Assembly: GCA_023663505.1 (NCBI GenBank)
Contig: JAMPHH010000048.1
Coordinates: forward strand, 1 to 25,852
Length of the DNA: 25,852 nucleotides
DNA from: Muribaculum sp.
GTDB lineage: Bacteria > Bacillota > Clostridia > Lachnospirales > Lachnospiraceae
Reading direction: 5' to 3'
Shown: positions 6,082-14,589 of the stretch, piece after piece
How the letters are laid out: the number at the start of each line of letters is the position of its first letter
Position numbering within the stretch: position 1 is the first letter of the stretch
Translations under genes and position numbers: made by a program
The notes under the pieces: model-generated
Told to the model about the DNA's origin: nothing
What the model saw: the letters and a program-made list of their open reading frames with translations, nothing else
The model's database searches: none

Positions 6082-7431
6082 TCAAAACATAATATCCTGA
6101 ATCAGTCCGGCGAGCTTCTCCGCTTCCTCTTGTATCACCGCTTGGTCTTTGCCCTCGATCATGACGCGCACCAACGGCTCGGTACCGGAGGGTCTGATCA
6201 GCACTCTCCCCTCTCCATTGAACTTCTCCTCCAGCTTGGCGATGGCATCCGCGATCTCCGGATACTCCATGTATTTCTCCTTCTTGTGATTCGCCACCTT
6301 AGCGTTGACTAACGCCTGCGGCAGCACCTCCATGATAGAGGCGAGCTCCGCCAGAGTCTTCCCCGTGTCAACCATCACCTGCAGTAGGTGCAGCGCGCTG
6401 AGCAAACCGTCCCCCGTGGTATTCTCGTCAAGGAAAATAATATGTCCCGATTGTTCTCCGCCCAGATTGGCGTGGATTTCCTTCATGCGCTCCAACACAT
6501 AACGGTCGCCCACCTTGGTCTTCTCCATGTTGATGCAATGCTTCTCCGCCATCAGGAAGAAGCCCAGATTGCTCATGACAGTGGCTACAATGGTGTTCTT
6601 GGCGAGCTTCCCCTGCTCCCTCATGTAGTTGCCGATGATCGCCATGATCTGGTCGCCGTCCACCTTTCTGCCATTGCCGTCCACAGCCAGCAGACGATCT
6701 GCGTCCCCGTCAAAGGCAAGACCCACGTCCGCCTTCTCATAGACCACCCTCGCCTGCAGCTCCTGCATATGGGTGGAGCCACAGTTCGCATTGATATTGG
6801 TGCCATCGGGATTGTTATGTATGGCGACCACATTGCCCCCAAGCTCCTTCAGGGTCTCCACGGAGGTGTAGTAAGCCGCGCCCTCCGCACAGTCCACCAC
6901 GATCTTCAAGCCCGAAAGATTGACATTGACCGCATTCTTGGCATAATTAATATATTCCTCCCGCGCGTCCGTGCGGTATTTGATCTTACCCACACCGGGA
7001 CCTATGGGGAACTTGATGCCCTGCATGTTACCTCGTATCATGTCCTCGATCTCGTCCTCCAAGGCGTCCGGCAGCTTATAGCCGTCCCCGTCAAAAAACT
7101 TGATGCCGTTAAATTCCACCGGATTGTGTGACGCGGAGATCACGACTCCCGCATCAACCTTATATTTTCTGGTGAGATACGCCACCGCGGGCGTCGGCAG
7201 CACCCCCACATAGATGCAGTTTGCACCCACGGAGCAGGCTCCCGCCATCAGCGCGTTTGCCAGCATATCTCCTGAGATTCTGGTATCACACCCCACCATG
7301 ATCGTCGGCTTGTGCGCCTTCTCCTTCGTCAGCACATAGGCGCCCGCCTGACCGAGCTGCATTGCCAGCATCGGGGTCAATTCCTCATTCGCCACACCTC
7401 TCACGCCATCTGTTCCAAATAACCTAGCCAT
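6082..7431 (-). CDS. glmM: Phosphoglucosamine mutase
   Basis: It converts glucosamine-6-phosphate to glucosamine-1-phosphate on the way to UDP-GlcNAc, the precursor of peptidoglycan. The 449-residue length is typical. The phosphoserine is Ser101 in ISASHNP, the magnesium loop is DGDADR at 241–246, and the phosphate-binding RPSGTEP lies near the C-terminus. AGAGGAAAT precedes the ATG. It is the last gene of the conserved cdaA–cdaR–glmM cluster, in which GlmM is known in several Gram-positives to bind and restrain CdaA, linking c-di-AMP to wall synthesis. A 96-bp gap with two hairpins separates it from cdaR, and the large palindromic element at 5911–6074 follows its stop. Confidence 0.97.
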   Translation of the reverse strand: MARLFGTDGVRGVANEELTPMLAMQLGQAGAYVLTKEKAHKPTIMVGCDTRISGDMLANALMAGACSVGANCIYVGVLPTPAVAYLTRKYKVDAGVVISASHNPVEFNGIKFFDGDGYKLPDALEDEIEDMIRGNMQGIKFPIGPGVGKIKYRTDAREEYINYAKNAVNVNLSGLKIVVDCAEGAAYYTSVETLKELGGNVVAIHNNPDGTNINANCGSTHMQELQARVVYEKADVGLAFDGDADRLLAVDGNGRKVDGDQIMAIIGNYMREQGKLAKNTIVATVMSNLGFFLMAEKHCINMEKTKVGDRYVLERMKEIHANLGGEQSGHIIFLDENTTGDGLLSALHLLQVMVDTGKTLAELASIMEVLPQALVNAKVANHKKEKYMEYPEIADAIAKLEEKFNGEGRVLIRPSGTEPLVRVMIEGKDQAVIQEEAEKLAGLIQDIMF

Positions 7432-7468
7432 AGCTTCATTTCCTCTCGCTTTAAACTTTCTATAACCT

Positions 7469-7498
7469 GCAAACTTTGAGCCATAGGCCCAAAGTTGC
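7469..7498. repeat. Hairpin between cdaR and glmM, second of two
   Basis: GCAAACTTTGAGCC (7469–7482) and GGCCCAAAGTTGC (7486–7498) form a stem of about 13 pairs with one bulge and one wobble around an ATA loop. It abuts the next hairpin directly and lies 38 bp before the glmM start. Confidence 0.65.
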
Positions 7499-7525
7499 GA
7501 TTGAAAAATCTTAGATTTTTCAATC
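7499..7525 (-). repeat. Perfect 12-bp hairpin just after the cdaR stop
   Basis: GATTGAAAAATC–TTA–GATTTTTCAATC is a perfect stem with a three-base loop, starting two bases past the cdaR stop codon. The stem is AT-rich and there is no T-run beyond it, so it is not a standard terminator. It may mark an RNA processing or stabilising site that sets the relative levels of CdaR and GlmM. Confidence 0.65.
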
Positions 7526-7527
7526 TA

Positions 7528-8799
7528 TTATTCCGCTTCCTTGATGACAATTCTCACGCTGGGCGCATTCCTCACAGTGATGTCCTCACCCACCGCGAAC
7601 GTCACCGGTACGGTATAGGTGCCTGCTCTCAGCCGCTCTATATTCTGTTTATCCATCCATGCATCGATATCCACCGTTGCAGCGACGGTTCCCGACTGCA
7701 GTGTCTGAACCTGTTCACTTAGGCCGTTGAATTCCACGGAGACCACGTCCTCCGCCGACTCCCGAATCTCCGCCTCATACCCCTCGGGCACATTGATCAC
7801 CTTAAGCTCCGACATAGCAATCTGCAGGGTCTTTCTCGCAATGGGTTCTATATAGACTGTGGCAGTGACAGTCCCATTAAAATCACTATCCGCAAATCTG
7901 ATATTGCTTGGCAGATATTCCCTGACATCAATCGTGCGCACCACATCTTCCCTCTCGCCCGTGATATCCAGCTCCTCCGCCGGAATCGCGATCTCATTGA
8001 GCCTTGACAAATTATATGCGCTTCCCGCGATCATAACCACCATCGGGTTACATTCCACCACTCCGGTAGCCATATATCCATCCGCAGGTGTTCCGTCAAC
8101 CGTCAGCACAACGGGCACCTCCTTCGTCGCCAGCACCTCGACCGACATCCTGACATAATTCACGTTCTTCACCAGATTGGAACGCTCCACCGTATTGCCG
8201 TCGCTGTCATAGAGTCTGATGTCCACATTCGCCGTCAGGTTCGTGGTCGCCTCCGTCACGTCTATCTCCGCTCCGGCATATTTGACCTGCTCCACCACGG
8301 ACTTGGGTCCAGATACCTCGATGCGGTTCTGGTCAGGCGTCAGGTTGGATACCACATAACCCTCCGCCACCGTTCCCACCGTGCTGCTCATCAAGGTCAC
8401 ATACTTGCTCGCCTTCTCCTCCACAGTCAGCTTGACGGAATCATGGCTGCCCGAGAGAGAAGCCACGTTCCGGTTCGTGGAGGAAAGTGTGATCGGCACG
8501 GTATTGATATCCGTGAGCCTGCTGACATCGGCCTCCGCAATAATATCACTGCTGCGTAGCTGCGAGAATACACTCTTGGGCGCATATGCAGTCACCCGCA
8601 CCGTGTCAGTGCCGTCCAATATCTCATACACCTTGTTTTCCTGCTCCAAAAGCTCCGTATTGACCAGCTTCACGGGAATATTGCCCATATCCTGGTCGTC
8701 CTGTGGGTCATCAATCTGCACCACCACAAACCATAAAAGAAAGGCCAATACCAGAGATATGATTTTCAAGCTCCAGTTATTCAGCAATTTTTTTCGCAT
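7528..8799 (-). CDS. cdaR: CdaA regulatory protein CdaR (YbbR domain protein)
   Basis: The 423-residue product has one N-terminal membrane anchor (about residues 11–29, IISLVLAFLLWFVVVQID) and an extracytoplasmic part made of several YbbR-type beta domains. YbbR features such as the VPV and VEV strands and SGPKSVVEQV recur about every 80–90 residues. In Bacillus, Listeria and relatives the family member next to cdaA modulates c-di-AMP synthesis through membrane contact with CdaA. Its start overlaps the end of cdaA by 23 bases, which points to coupled translation. It is slightly shorter than the ~480-residue B. subtilis protein, consistent with fewer or more compact repeats. Confidence 0.93.
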   Translation of the reverse strand: MRKKLLNNWSLKIISLVLAFLLWFVVVQIDDPQDDQDMGNIPVKLVNTELLEQENKVYEILDGTDTVRVTAYAPKSVFSQLRSSDIIAEADVSRLTDINTVPITLSSTNRNVASLSGSHDSVKLTVEEKASKYVTLMSSTVGTVAEGYVVSNLTPDQNRIEVSGPKSVVEQVKYAGAEIDVTEATTNLTANVDIRLYDSDGNTVERSNLVKNVNYVRMSVEVLATKEVPVVLTVDGTPADGYMATGVVECNPMVVMIAGSAYNLSRLNEIAIPAEELDITGEREDVVRTIDVREYLPSNIRFADSDFNGTVTATVYIEPIARKTLQIAMSELKVINVPEGYEAEIRESAEDVVSVEFNGLSEQVQTLQSGTVAATVDIDAWMDKQNIERLRAGTYTVPVTFAVGEDITVRNAPSVRIVIKEAE

Positions 8800-9670
8800 T
8801 CTTGGTTCTAATCCTTCCTTTCCGTTTACGCTTGGGTTTATTCTCCTCGTTATTCTTGAGCAATGCCTGCTGCAGATACGTCCGCAGCGTCTCGCCGTTC
8901 AGGCTGCCGATCAGCTCCCCTTCATATGCCACGCTGATCTTGCCCGTCTCCTCGGAGACGATCACGGTCAGGGAATCCGTGACCTCGGAGATTCCCACCC
9001 CTGCGCGATGTCTCGTGCCATACTCCTTGCTGAGCGCCAGATTGTCTGACAGCGGCAGATAACAGGTTGCGGAGGTGATTCGATTCCCCCTCACGATCAC
9101 CGCCCCGTCATGCAAGGGCGTGTTATGTTCAAAAATATTGATCAAAAGCTGATTCGTCACCAGTCCGTCCACGTCAATCCCCGTGCGCTCATACTCTCTC
9201 AGAGAGACCTCCCGCTCAATGACGATCAAGGCGCCGGTGCGAACCTTCCCCATCTCCACACATGCTCTGGTGATCTCGGCGATCGTCTTCTCGGAAAGCT
9301 CCTCCTCGCTCTTCTTGCCGGAATCAAACAGGCTGACAGAGGAGAGAATATTCTTCTTGCCCAAATCCTCCAACGCCCTTCTAAGCTCCGGCTGCAGGAT
9401 AACCACCAATGCCGTGATCGCAAACCCCAACGCATTCTGCGCGATCCACAGTATAGTCGTCATCTCGAAAATCGACGCCGCCAGCAAGAATCCACATATC
9501 ACAATAAGGCCCTTCAAGAGCGTCCATGCTCTCGTGGCCTTGATCCATACCAAGACATAATACACCAAAAGGGCGATTATCAGAATCTCCAATACATCGC
9601 CCAGATCCATTATTGTCCCATATATACTGAAATTTTTCAGATATTCAACAACCCTGTCAAACACTTGCAT
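8777..9670 (-). CDS. cdaA: Diadenylate cyclase CdaA
   Basis: It makes the second messenger c-di-AMP from two ATP and is membrane bound. Three hydrophobic segments occupy roughly residues 26–43, 52–68 and 75–93. The DAC domain follows from about 100 to 262, with the catalytic DGA at 188–190 and RHR at 220–222. The C-terminus from about 275 is a strongly basic tail (KPKRKRKGRIRTKNAKK). Length and order match CdaA/YbbP rather than DisA or CdaS. It overlaps cdaR downstream and is separated by three bases from an uncharacterised membrane-protein gene upstream. c-di-AMP controls potassium and osmolyte uptake and wall homeostasis in Gram-positives. Confidence 0.96.
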   Translation of the reverse strand: MQVFDRVVEYLKNFSIYGTIMDLGDVLEILIIALLVYYVLVWIKATRAWTLLKGLIVICGFLLAASIFEMTTILWIAQNALGFAITALVVILQPELRRALEDLGKKNILSSVSLFDSGKKSEEELSEKTIAEITRACVEMGKVRTGALIVIEREVSLREYERTGIDVDGLVTNQLLINIFEHNTPLHDGAVIVRGNRITSATCYLPLSDNLALSKEYGTRHRAGVGISEVTDSLTVIVSEETGKISVAYEGELIGSLNGETLRTYLQQALLKNNEENKPKRKRKGRIRTKNAKKIAE

Positions 9671-9673
9671 CCC

Positions 9674-10699
9674 TTAAAACAGCTCCTCATAATCATCTTG
9701 CGATTCCTGTGGCCGTCTGGCTGTTGTAGAGCTTCGTCCCCCGGAGCGACCCTCATTCCGTCCCGAAGCCTTTCTCTGTGTGTTGATATGCTTCACCGTC
9801 TTGGTCGGTGCCGTCACTGTCATTTTGGGAATCGCTTTCACATAATAATAATATTCGTCGTCCTCAAATTGTACCTTCTCTGTCCTGCTGTAATCCACAC
9901 AAAATCGGAAAAATTCAATCACCTTAGCCGCACCCAACGCCAGAATATTGCCAAAGATCGCCCCGACCACGGAAATGTTCGTCTCATAGACCAAATCTCC
10001 CACCAACAGAATGACCAGATTCAATACCACGCCCGCTACCATGGCAATCGTCCACGAATAGTCGATGGACATCCTGCGGATCAGATAGACCACCACCACC
10101 GTGATGGCAAACGCCACTAACATCACCAACATAGCCTTGTTGTCCAGAAGTCCGTCTATCACCAGACGGAGCTTCGCTGTCGCGTCTCCGGCATTCATGG
10201 TACCAATCGTCGGCGCGCTCGTGGTCACCGCCAAGAGCAGATAATATACGATCACGCCACAGCCCACGGATACCGCGGAAGCGGGAGTCCCCAAAAGCCC
10301 CATAACCACCGGCATGATATATGGCACCTTCCAACAGCACAGGAGGGGCGTCAGCACCACCACGAGAGAGTCCTTGGGTCCAAACCGGAAAAACAGCAAG
10401 AACATCAACAGATAAATCACCACGCCCACGATCGCGATCTCAAACGAAAGCGCGTACATATGGAGCAGGCTGAACGCCGCCCCAAACAAAACGATGAAAA
10501 AATTGGGAAGAAAAGAACACGCCAGCGCCGCAATCAAAACGATAGCGATATTATCCAGTCTGGTCATATAGCCCATTCTGGCATTCACTACCGTCAAAAG
10601 GATAAACGCCAACAAAAATTTCCCCACGGGTAAAATAAACACTTCGTTCTTGCTGTAAAAATATTTAAGTCTGTCTCTCAATTCCAGTAATGCTGTCAT
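9674..10699 (-). CDS. Uncharacterised polytopic membrane protein upstream of cdaA
   Basis: I cannot assign a named family. The 341-residue product has about nine or ten hydrophobic helices between residues 20 and 260. A cytosolic-looking tail follows. It holds an acidic/aromatic patch (FEDDEYYYYVKAIPK, near 278–292), then a Thr/Lys stretch, then an Arg/Gly/Ser-rich low-complexity end. No ATPase motif or catalytic signature is visible. It sits three bases upstream of cdaA, and its start overlaps the preceding stop as TAATG, so it is translationally coupled on both sides. The context suggests a function tied to CdaA, such as an ion or osmolyte sensor, a transporter or a scaffold. This is inference from position only. 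Confidence 0.8.
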   Translation of the reverse strand: MTALLELRDRLKYFYSKNEVFILPVGKFLLAFILLTVVNARMGYMTRLDNIAIVLIAALACSFLPNFFIVLFGAAFSLLHMYALSFEIAIVGVVIYLLMFLLFFRFGPKDSLVVVLTPLLCCWKVPYIMPVVMGLLGTPASAVSVGCGVIVYYLLLAVTTSAPTIGTMNAGDATAKLRLVIDGLLDNKAMLVMLVAFAITVVVVYLIRRMSIDYSWTIAMVAGVVLNLVILLVGDLVYETNISVVGAIFGNILALGAAKVIEFFRFCVDYSRTEKVQFEDDEYYYYVKAIPKMTVTAPTKTVKHINTQRKASGRNEGRSGGRSSTTARRPQESQDDYEELF

Positions 10700-11091
10700 T
10701 ATAGATTCTCCTTATACAGGGAATTCAATTTCTTGAGATTTTGATAGTACAGCCTCAGACTCTTTCTCGCCTTGGAATAACGGTATGCGCAGACCACATA
10801 GGAGACCACTCCGTAAAGCGCCACCGTAATCCCGTAATACATGAGTATCGTCTTGGCAAAGCCCACCAAATCCATCTCATAGATATCCTGCATAAACACT
10901 TCAAAATCATAAAATACAAACAGGGCAAAGATCAGCCCAAAGGCGATCGTGCCACAGAAGATTGACTTCAAAATCTGCAGCGCAATATAATCGCCGCGAA
11001 AATATTTGCCGATCTTCATATTCTTTTTGCCCTCGCCGGCCTCATAGGAAGCCATCTTTGTCATTAGAATTACTCTTTCCTCATTCAGCAT
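10699..11091 (-). CDS. Small two-helix membrane protein, function unknown
   Basis: The 130-residue product begins with a hydrophilic segment rich in Lys and Gly (about residues 1–35). Two hydrophobic helices follow near 40–62 and 80–103, then a basic C-terminal tail with many Tyr and Lys residues (YRYSKARKSLRLYYQNLKK). No family is recognised. GGAGG lies five bases before the ATG. Its TAA stop shares one base with the start of the next membrane-protein gene (TAATG), so the two are probably made together and may form a complex. It lies 19 bp after the YvyF-like gene. Confidence 0.75.
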   Translation of the reverse strand: MLNEERVILMTKMASYEAGEGKKNMKIGKYFRGDYIALQILKSIFCGTIAFGLIFALFVFYDFEVFMQDIYEMDLVGFAKTILMYYGITVALYGVVSYVVCAYRYSKARKSLRLYYQNLKKLNSLYKENL

Positions 11092-11110
11092 AAAGACCTC
11101 CGCATAAAGA

Positions 11111-11521
11111 TCAGTTCAGGAATCTCATCTTCGGATTCTCCTTATCCTTCTTGGCGAGCTTCTCAGGCGCCTTCGGCTTGCCGCTGTTGATGATATTCTG
11201 GAAGCCGTTTGCCATGGTATTCCTGCAGGCGTCACAATATCTGCCCGAGCGAATCGACGCGCCGCAATGCTCACAGGTCAGGAAGATCGCGGAATCCTCC
11301 GTCAGCTCCAGACGGTCGTCCTTCAACCACTGGCGAATTTGTGACACATCCACATCACAGGCGTCCGCCACCTCCTGCATATTCGCGCCCTTATGCTCGC
11401 TGATATACGCCTTGACCTCCTGAAACTTCTGCTCCATCTCGTCCCTACACGAAGGACAAATGATAGGACCCGACAAATAGTTGAAAATCTTTTTGCAATT
11501 CCTGCATGTTCTTACATCCAT
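11111..11521 (-). CDS. YvyF-like zinc-binding flagellar-operon protein (TIGR03826 type)
   Basis: The 136-residue product has four CxxC knuckles at 6–9, 22–25, 83–86 and 96–99, consistent with two zinc sites. A helix-turn-helix-like segment around 47–70 (MQEVADACDVDVSQIRQWL) lies between them. This layout and its position directly after comFC match YvyF, the protein between comFC and flgM in Bacillus. The start at 11521 is preferred because GGAGGG lies seven bases upstream. An earlier ATG at 11545 would overlap the comFC stop as ATGA, which also looks plausible. flgM does not follow here; the next gene encodes a small membrane protein. A regulatory role in flagellar expression is the family expectation, not proven. 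Confidence 0.8.
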   Translation of the reverse strand: MDVRTCRNCKKIFNYLSGPIICPSCRDEMEQKFQEVKAYISEHKGANMQEVADACDVDVSQIRQWLKDDRLELTEDSAIFLTCEHCGASIRSGRYCDACRNTMANGFQNIINSGKPKAPEKLAKKDKENPKMRFLN

Positions 11522-11541
11522 AAGAATACCCTCCGTTTCAC

Positions 11542-12234
11542 TCATATGCCCGCACCGCACGCAAGAGCCACGAAATAGATTTCCTCCACTCCATGGGCAG
11601 CCAGCGTCCCTGCCGCTTCGTCCATAGTGCTTCCCGTCGTATAGATGTCGTCCACCAATATGACTCTTTTTAATTTTACATCATTTTGCACAATATTGAA
11701 AGCCTTTTTCAAATTATTTTCTCTTTCTTTTGGATTCAGCCATTTTAAGGGAGTCGTATTCTTCACCCGAACCAGATAATTCTCCAATACCGGCACCCCC
11801 AGACGCCCTCCAAGCACCTTGGCGAGCAGCGCCGCCTGATTATACCCCCGCTTTCGCTCGCGCTTCTTGTGGAGCGGAATGGGAATCAAGGCGTCCGGCT
11901 TCAGGTCGCGTATAAAGCTCCCCAGATAATAAGCGAGCTCCTCCCCATAATACTCCGCATATTCCTGCCTGCCCCCGTATTTCATCCGATAGATCGAGAG
12001 CGCCACACTCTCATACTCATATAATGCCCGTCCTCTCGCAAAAATATGGCTTTTCCTTCGACAATCCCCACACAGCTCACCCTCGTCCGACAGCTTCTTG
12101 CCGCATTTCATACAATACGGCGGCACTAGGAACCTATACTCCCGCGCACACTCCGGACAAACCTTCTCCCCAAACGGCGCCACAATCCCGTCACAAATCG
12201 GACACCGCCGCGGAAAAAGCAGCTGCTTAACCAT
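11542..12234 (-). CDS. comFC: ComF family protein (ComFC-like phosphoribosyltransferase fold)
   Basis: ComFC helps bring single-stranded DNA through the membrane during natural transformation. The 230-residue product has four CxxC pairs at 11–14, 26–29, 41–44 and 55–58 that should bind zinc. A type I phosphoribosyltransferase domain follows, with the PRPP-loop signature VILVDDIYTTGST at 191–203 and PIPLHKKRERKRGYNQ at 118–133. Start choice is open: ATG 12234 (GGGGGA just ahead) gives the family's usual short N-terminus, while ATG 12267 with AAGGAAGG ahead, next to the recD2 stop, would add eleven residues. No comFA helicase gene precedes it; recD2 does. DNA uptake is suggested but comE genes are not in this window. 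Confidence 0.9.
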   Translation of the reverse strand: MVKQLLFPRRCPICDGIVAPFGEKVCPECAREYRFLVPPYCMKCGKKLSDEGELCGDCRRKSHIFARGRALYEYESVALSIYRMKYGGRQEYAEYYGEELAYYLGSFIRDLKPDALIPIPLHKKRERKRGYNQAALLAKVLGGRLGVPVLENYLVRVKNTTPLKWLNPKERENNLKKAFNIVQNDVKLKRVILVDDIYTTGSTMDEAAGTLAAHGVEEIYFVALACGAGI

Positions 12235-12269
12235 ATTTCCCCCATTTATATACCATTTCAACCCCATAC

Positions 12270-14516
12270 TTACCTTCCTTCCCATATACCTCCCTGCTCT
12301 CCAATCCGCTCCGCCAACCCCGTAAAGCGGCTCTGCTCGCTCACGTTATCTATCATCCCCCGCACGGTCGCGCTGCTTCCCAGAATCGTCACACAGCTTT
12401 TAGCCCTCGTAATCGCCGTGTAAAGTAAATTTCGATTCAAAAGCATCCTCGGTCCGCCAAGCAGCGGCAGGATAACCGCGGGATATTCACTTCCCTGAGA
12501 TTTGTGAATCGTGATGGCATAGGACAGCTCCAACTCCTCCAGCATGGCAAAGGGATAAGTCACCCGCTTTTGTTCGTCATACTCCACCACCAGAGTCGCC
12601 GCCGCTTCGTTAATCTCTATGATTCTCCCCATATCCCCGTTGAAGACGCCTGTCCCTTTATCCACAGGGATACCGTATCTGCTCACAATCTCCCACTCAA
12701 GCTGATAGTTGTTCTTGATCTGCATCACCTTATCGCCCTCGCGGTAGACCGTATCGCCCGCCACATGCTCCCGCTTCGTCGGCTCCGGCGGGTTCAAATA
12801 CCGCTGCAGGATACCGTTGAGCGTCTCACAGCCAAGACTTCCCTTGCGCATGGGCGTCAGCACCTGAATATCCATAGGCGTCGCCTGAACATATCGGGGA
12901 AGCTTCTCCTGAATCAATTGTATCATGTGCTTATAAATGACATTCACGTCATTTCTCTCTAAGAAAAAGAAATCCTTAGAATGATTGTCCAAAGCAATCT
13001 GCTCTCCCCGATTGATCCGGTGGGCATTAACCACGATGTCGCTCTCCTCTGCCTGTCGGAAAATCCTCTTAAGCGTTACCGTGGGGAATCGGTTGCTGTC
13101 AATAATGTCCCGCAGCACCTGACCCGCACCGACGCTCGGAAGCTGGTTCACATCCCCCACAAGAATCAGCCTCGTTCCCGGCACGATCGCCTTCAAAAGT
13201 GCCTGAAAAAGTTGAATATCCACCATTGACATCTCATCGATGATCACCACGTCCGTCTCAAGTGGCGTCTGCTCATTGCGCTCAAAGCGCACCCGCTTGC
13301 CGTCCTCGTCGGAGAGCGCGCTGTTGAGCTCTAACAAGCGGTGTATCGTGCGCGCCTCAAAGCCCGTGGTCTCCGTCATGCGCTTCGCCGCCCGCCCCGT
13401 CGGTGCTGCCAACATGATATCCAAGCCCTCAGATTCAAAATACCGCAGCATCATATTGATGGTAGTCGTCTTACCCGTGCCCGGGCCACCCGACAGGATA
13501 AACAGACCGTTTTGAATACTTCCCAGCACCGCTGTCATCTGAATCTCGTCCAGATCCATCTGCAGCTTGCTCATCATCTCCTCTATCGTCCTGCGCATAG
13601 CCGCTTCCTGAGAGGGCAGGACCTCAGCCTCCCACATGGGAATGTTCAAACGATGCAGCATCGCCGCACAGTTTAGCTCCGCATAATAATAATTTGCCGC
13701 CGCCACCTTTCTGCCCTTGATGACAAGCTTCTTATCCATGGCAAGATTCTCCACCTGAGTCCGAATATCCTCCTCTGCCACTCCCAGTAGATCCTTCGCA
13801 CGCTCCAGCAGAAGCTCCATGGGCAGATAACAGTGTCCCTCCCCCACAGACTGCATCAGGGTATAGAAGACCCCGCTGCGTATGCGGTAATCCGAGTTGG
13901 TGTGAATACCGATGCGCGACGCGATCTCGTCCGCAATCCTAAAGCCCACTCCGTTTATATCCTCCGCCAGACGGTAGGGATTCTCCCGCATCACGCCATA
14001 GACCTCCGTGCCATAGGTATTGTATATCTTTACCGCCAGCGTGTTGGAAATACCAAACTGCTGCAGATAGACCAATGCTTCCCGCAAATCTTTGCGCTCC
14101 TCCATTTGCAGGGCAATCTCCTGCGCCTTGCGCTCGCTGATGCCCTTGATCTCCGCCAGACGCTCCGGCTCCTCCTCGATAATGCGAAAGGTATCATCGC
14201 CAAATTTTTTTACAATGCGGGCAGCCAACGCCGCGCCGACGCCCTTCACCGCGCCGCTTCCCAGATATCGCTCCATACTGGCGCTGTCCTTGGGCATCAC
14301 GGTTCGATAGCTGTTTATCTTAAACTGCTGACCATATGTCGGATGCTCCACCATCTCGCCCTGCGCCTCAATATTTTCTCCCGGGGACAAGCCCTTACAA
14401 GACCCCACGCAGGTGATCTCCTCCCCCTCTGCGACAAGATTCATCACGGTATAACCGTTTTCACTATTCTGAAAAATGATATGTTCTACATATCCGCTGA
14501 TCATATCCATATTCAT
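12270..14516 (-). CDS. recD2: ATP-dependent RecD-like DNA helicase RecD2
   Basis: RecD2 is a 5'-to-3' superfamily 1B helicase found in bacteria without RecBCD and involved in DNA repair and replication-fork upkeep. The 748-residue product has an N-terminal OB-like and helix-hairpin-helix region (to about 210). Walker A is GGPGTGKTT at 343–351, a PTGRAAKRM segment lies at 372–380, and Walker B is VVIIDEMS at 423–430. The late helicase motif AITIHKSQGSEYPAV lies near the C-terminus. The long N-terminal part separates RecD2 from RecD of RecBCD. AAAGGA precedes the ATG at 14516. It ends at the start of comFC and begins 57 bp after the rod-binding gene. Confidence 0.96.
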   Translation of the reverse strand: MNMDMISGYVEHIIFQNSENGYTVMNLVAEGEEITCVGSCKGLSPGENIEAQGEMVEHPTYGQQFKINSYRTVMPKDSASMERYLGSGAVKGVGAALAARIVKKFGDDTFRIIEEEPERLAEIKGISERKAQEIALQMEERKDLREALVYLQQFGISNTLAVKIYNTYGTEVYGVMRENPYRLAEDINGVGFRIADEIASRIGIHTNSDYRIRSGVFYTLMQSVGEGHCYLPMELLLERAKDLLGVAEEDIRTQVENLAMDKKLVIKGRKVAAANYYYAELNCAAMLHRLNIPMWEAEVLPSQEAAMRRTIEEMMSKLQMDLDEIQMTAVLGSIQNGLFILSGGPGTGKTTTINMMLRYFESEGLDIMLAAPTGRAAKRMTETTGFEARTIHRLLELNSALSDEDGKRVRFERNEQTPLETDVVIIDEMSMVDIQLFQALLKAIVPGTRLILVGDVNQLPSVGAGQVLRDIIDSNRFPTVTLKRIFRQAEESDIVVNAHRINRGEQIALDNHSKDFFFLERNDVNVIYKHMIQLIQEKLPRYVQATPMDIQVLTPMRKGSLGCETLNGILQRYLNPPEPTKREHVAGDTVYREGDKVMQIKNNYQLEWEIVSRYGIPVDKGTGVFNGDMGRIIEINEAAATLVVEYDEQKRVTYPFAMLEELELSYAITIHKSQGSEYPAVILPLLGGPRMLLNRNLLYTAITRAKSCVTILGSSATVRGMIDNVSEQSRFTGLAERIGEQGGIWEGR

Positions 14517-14566
14517 TTGTTCCTTTGCGTATTATTTCCGATCTGGAAAAGAATCATAGAAAGAAT

Positions 14567-14589
14567 GGACAGTCTATGCAAGACTGTCC
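14567..14589 (-). terminator. Hairpin over the stop codon of the rod-binding gene
   Basis: GGACAGTCT–TGCAT–AGACTGTCC (minus strand) is a perfect 9-bp stem that includes the stop codon at 14574–14576. The bases after it (attctttctatgattctttt) are T-rich but not a clean tract. It may act as a partial terminator separating the flagellar genes from recD2. Confidence 0.5.

Noticed and set aside
9110..10120. 336-residue plus-strand frame spanning the cdaA/membrane-protein junction
   Set aside because: It crosses two well-supported minus-strand genes and shows no motif or start signal.
12270..14516. recD2 considered as recD of a RecBCD complex
   Set aside because: No recB or recC is nearby, and the long N-terminal helix-hairpin-helix region marks RecD2.
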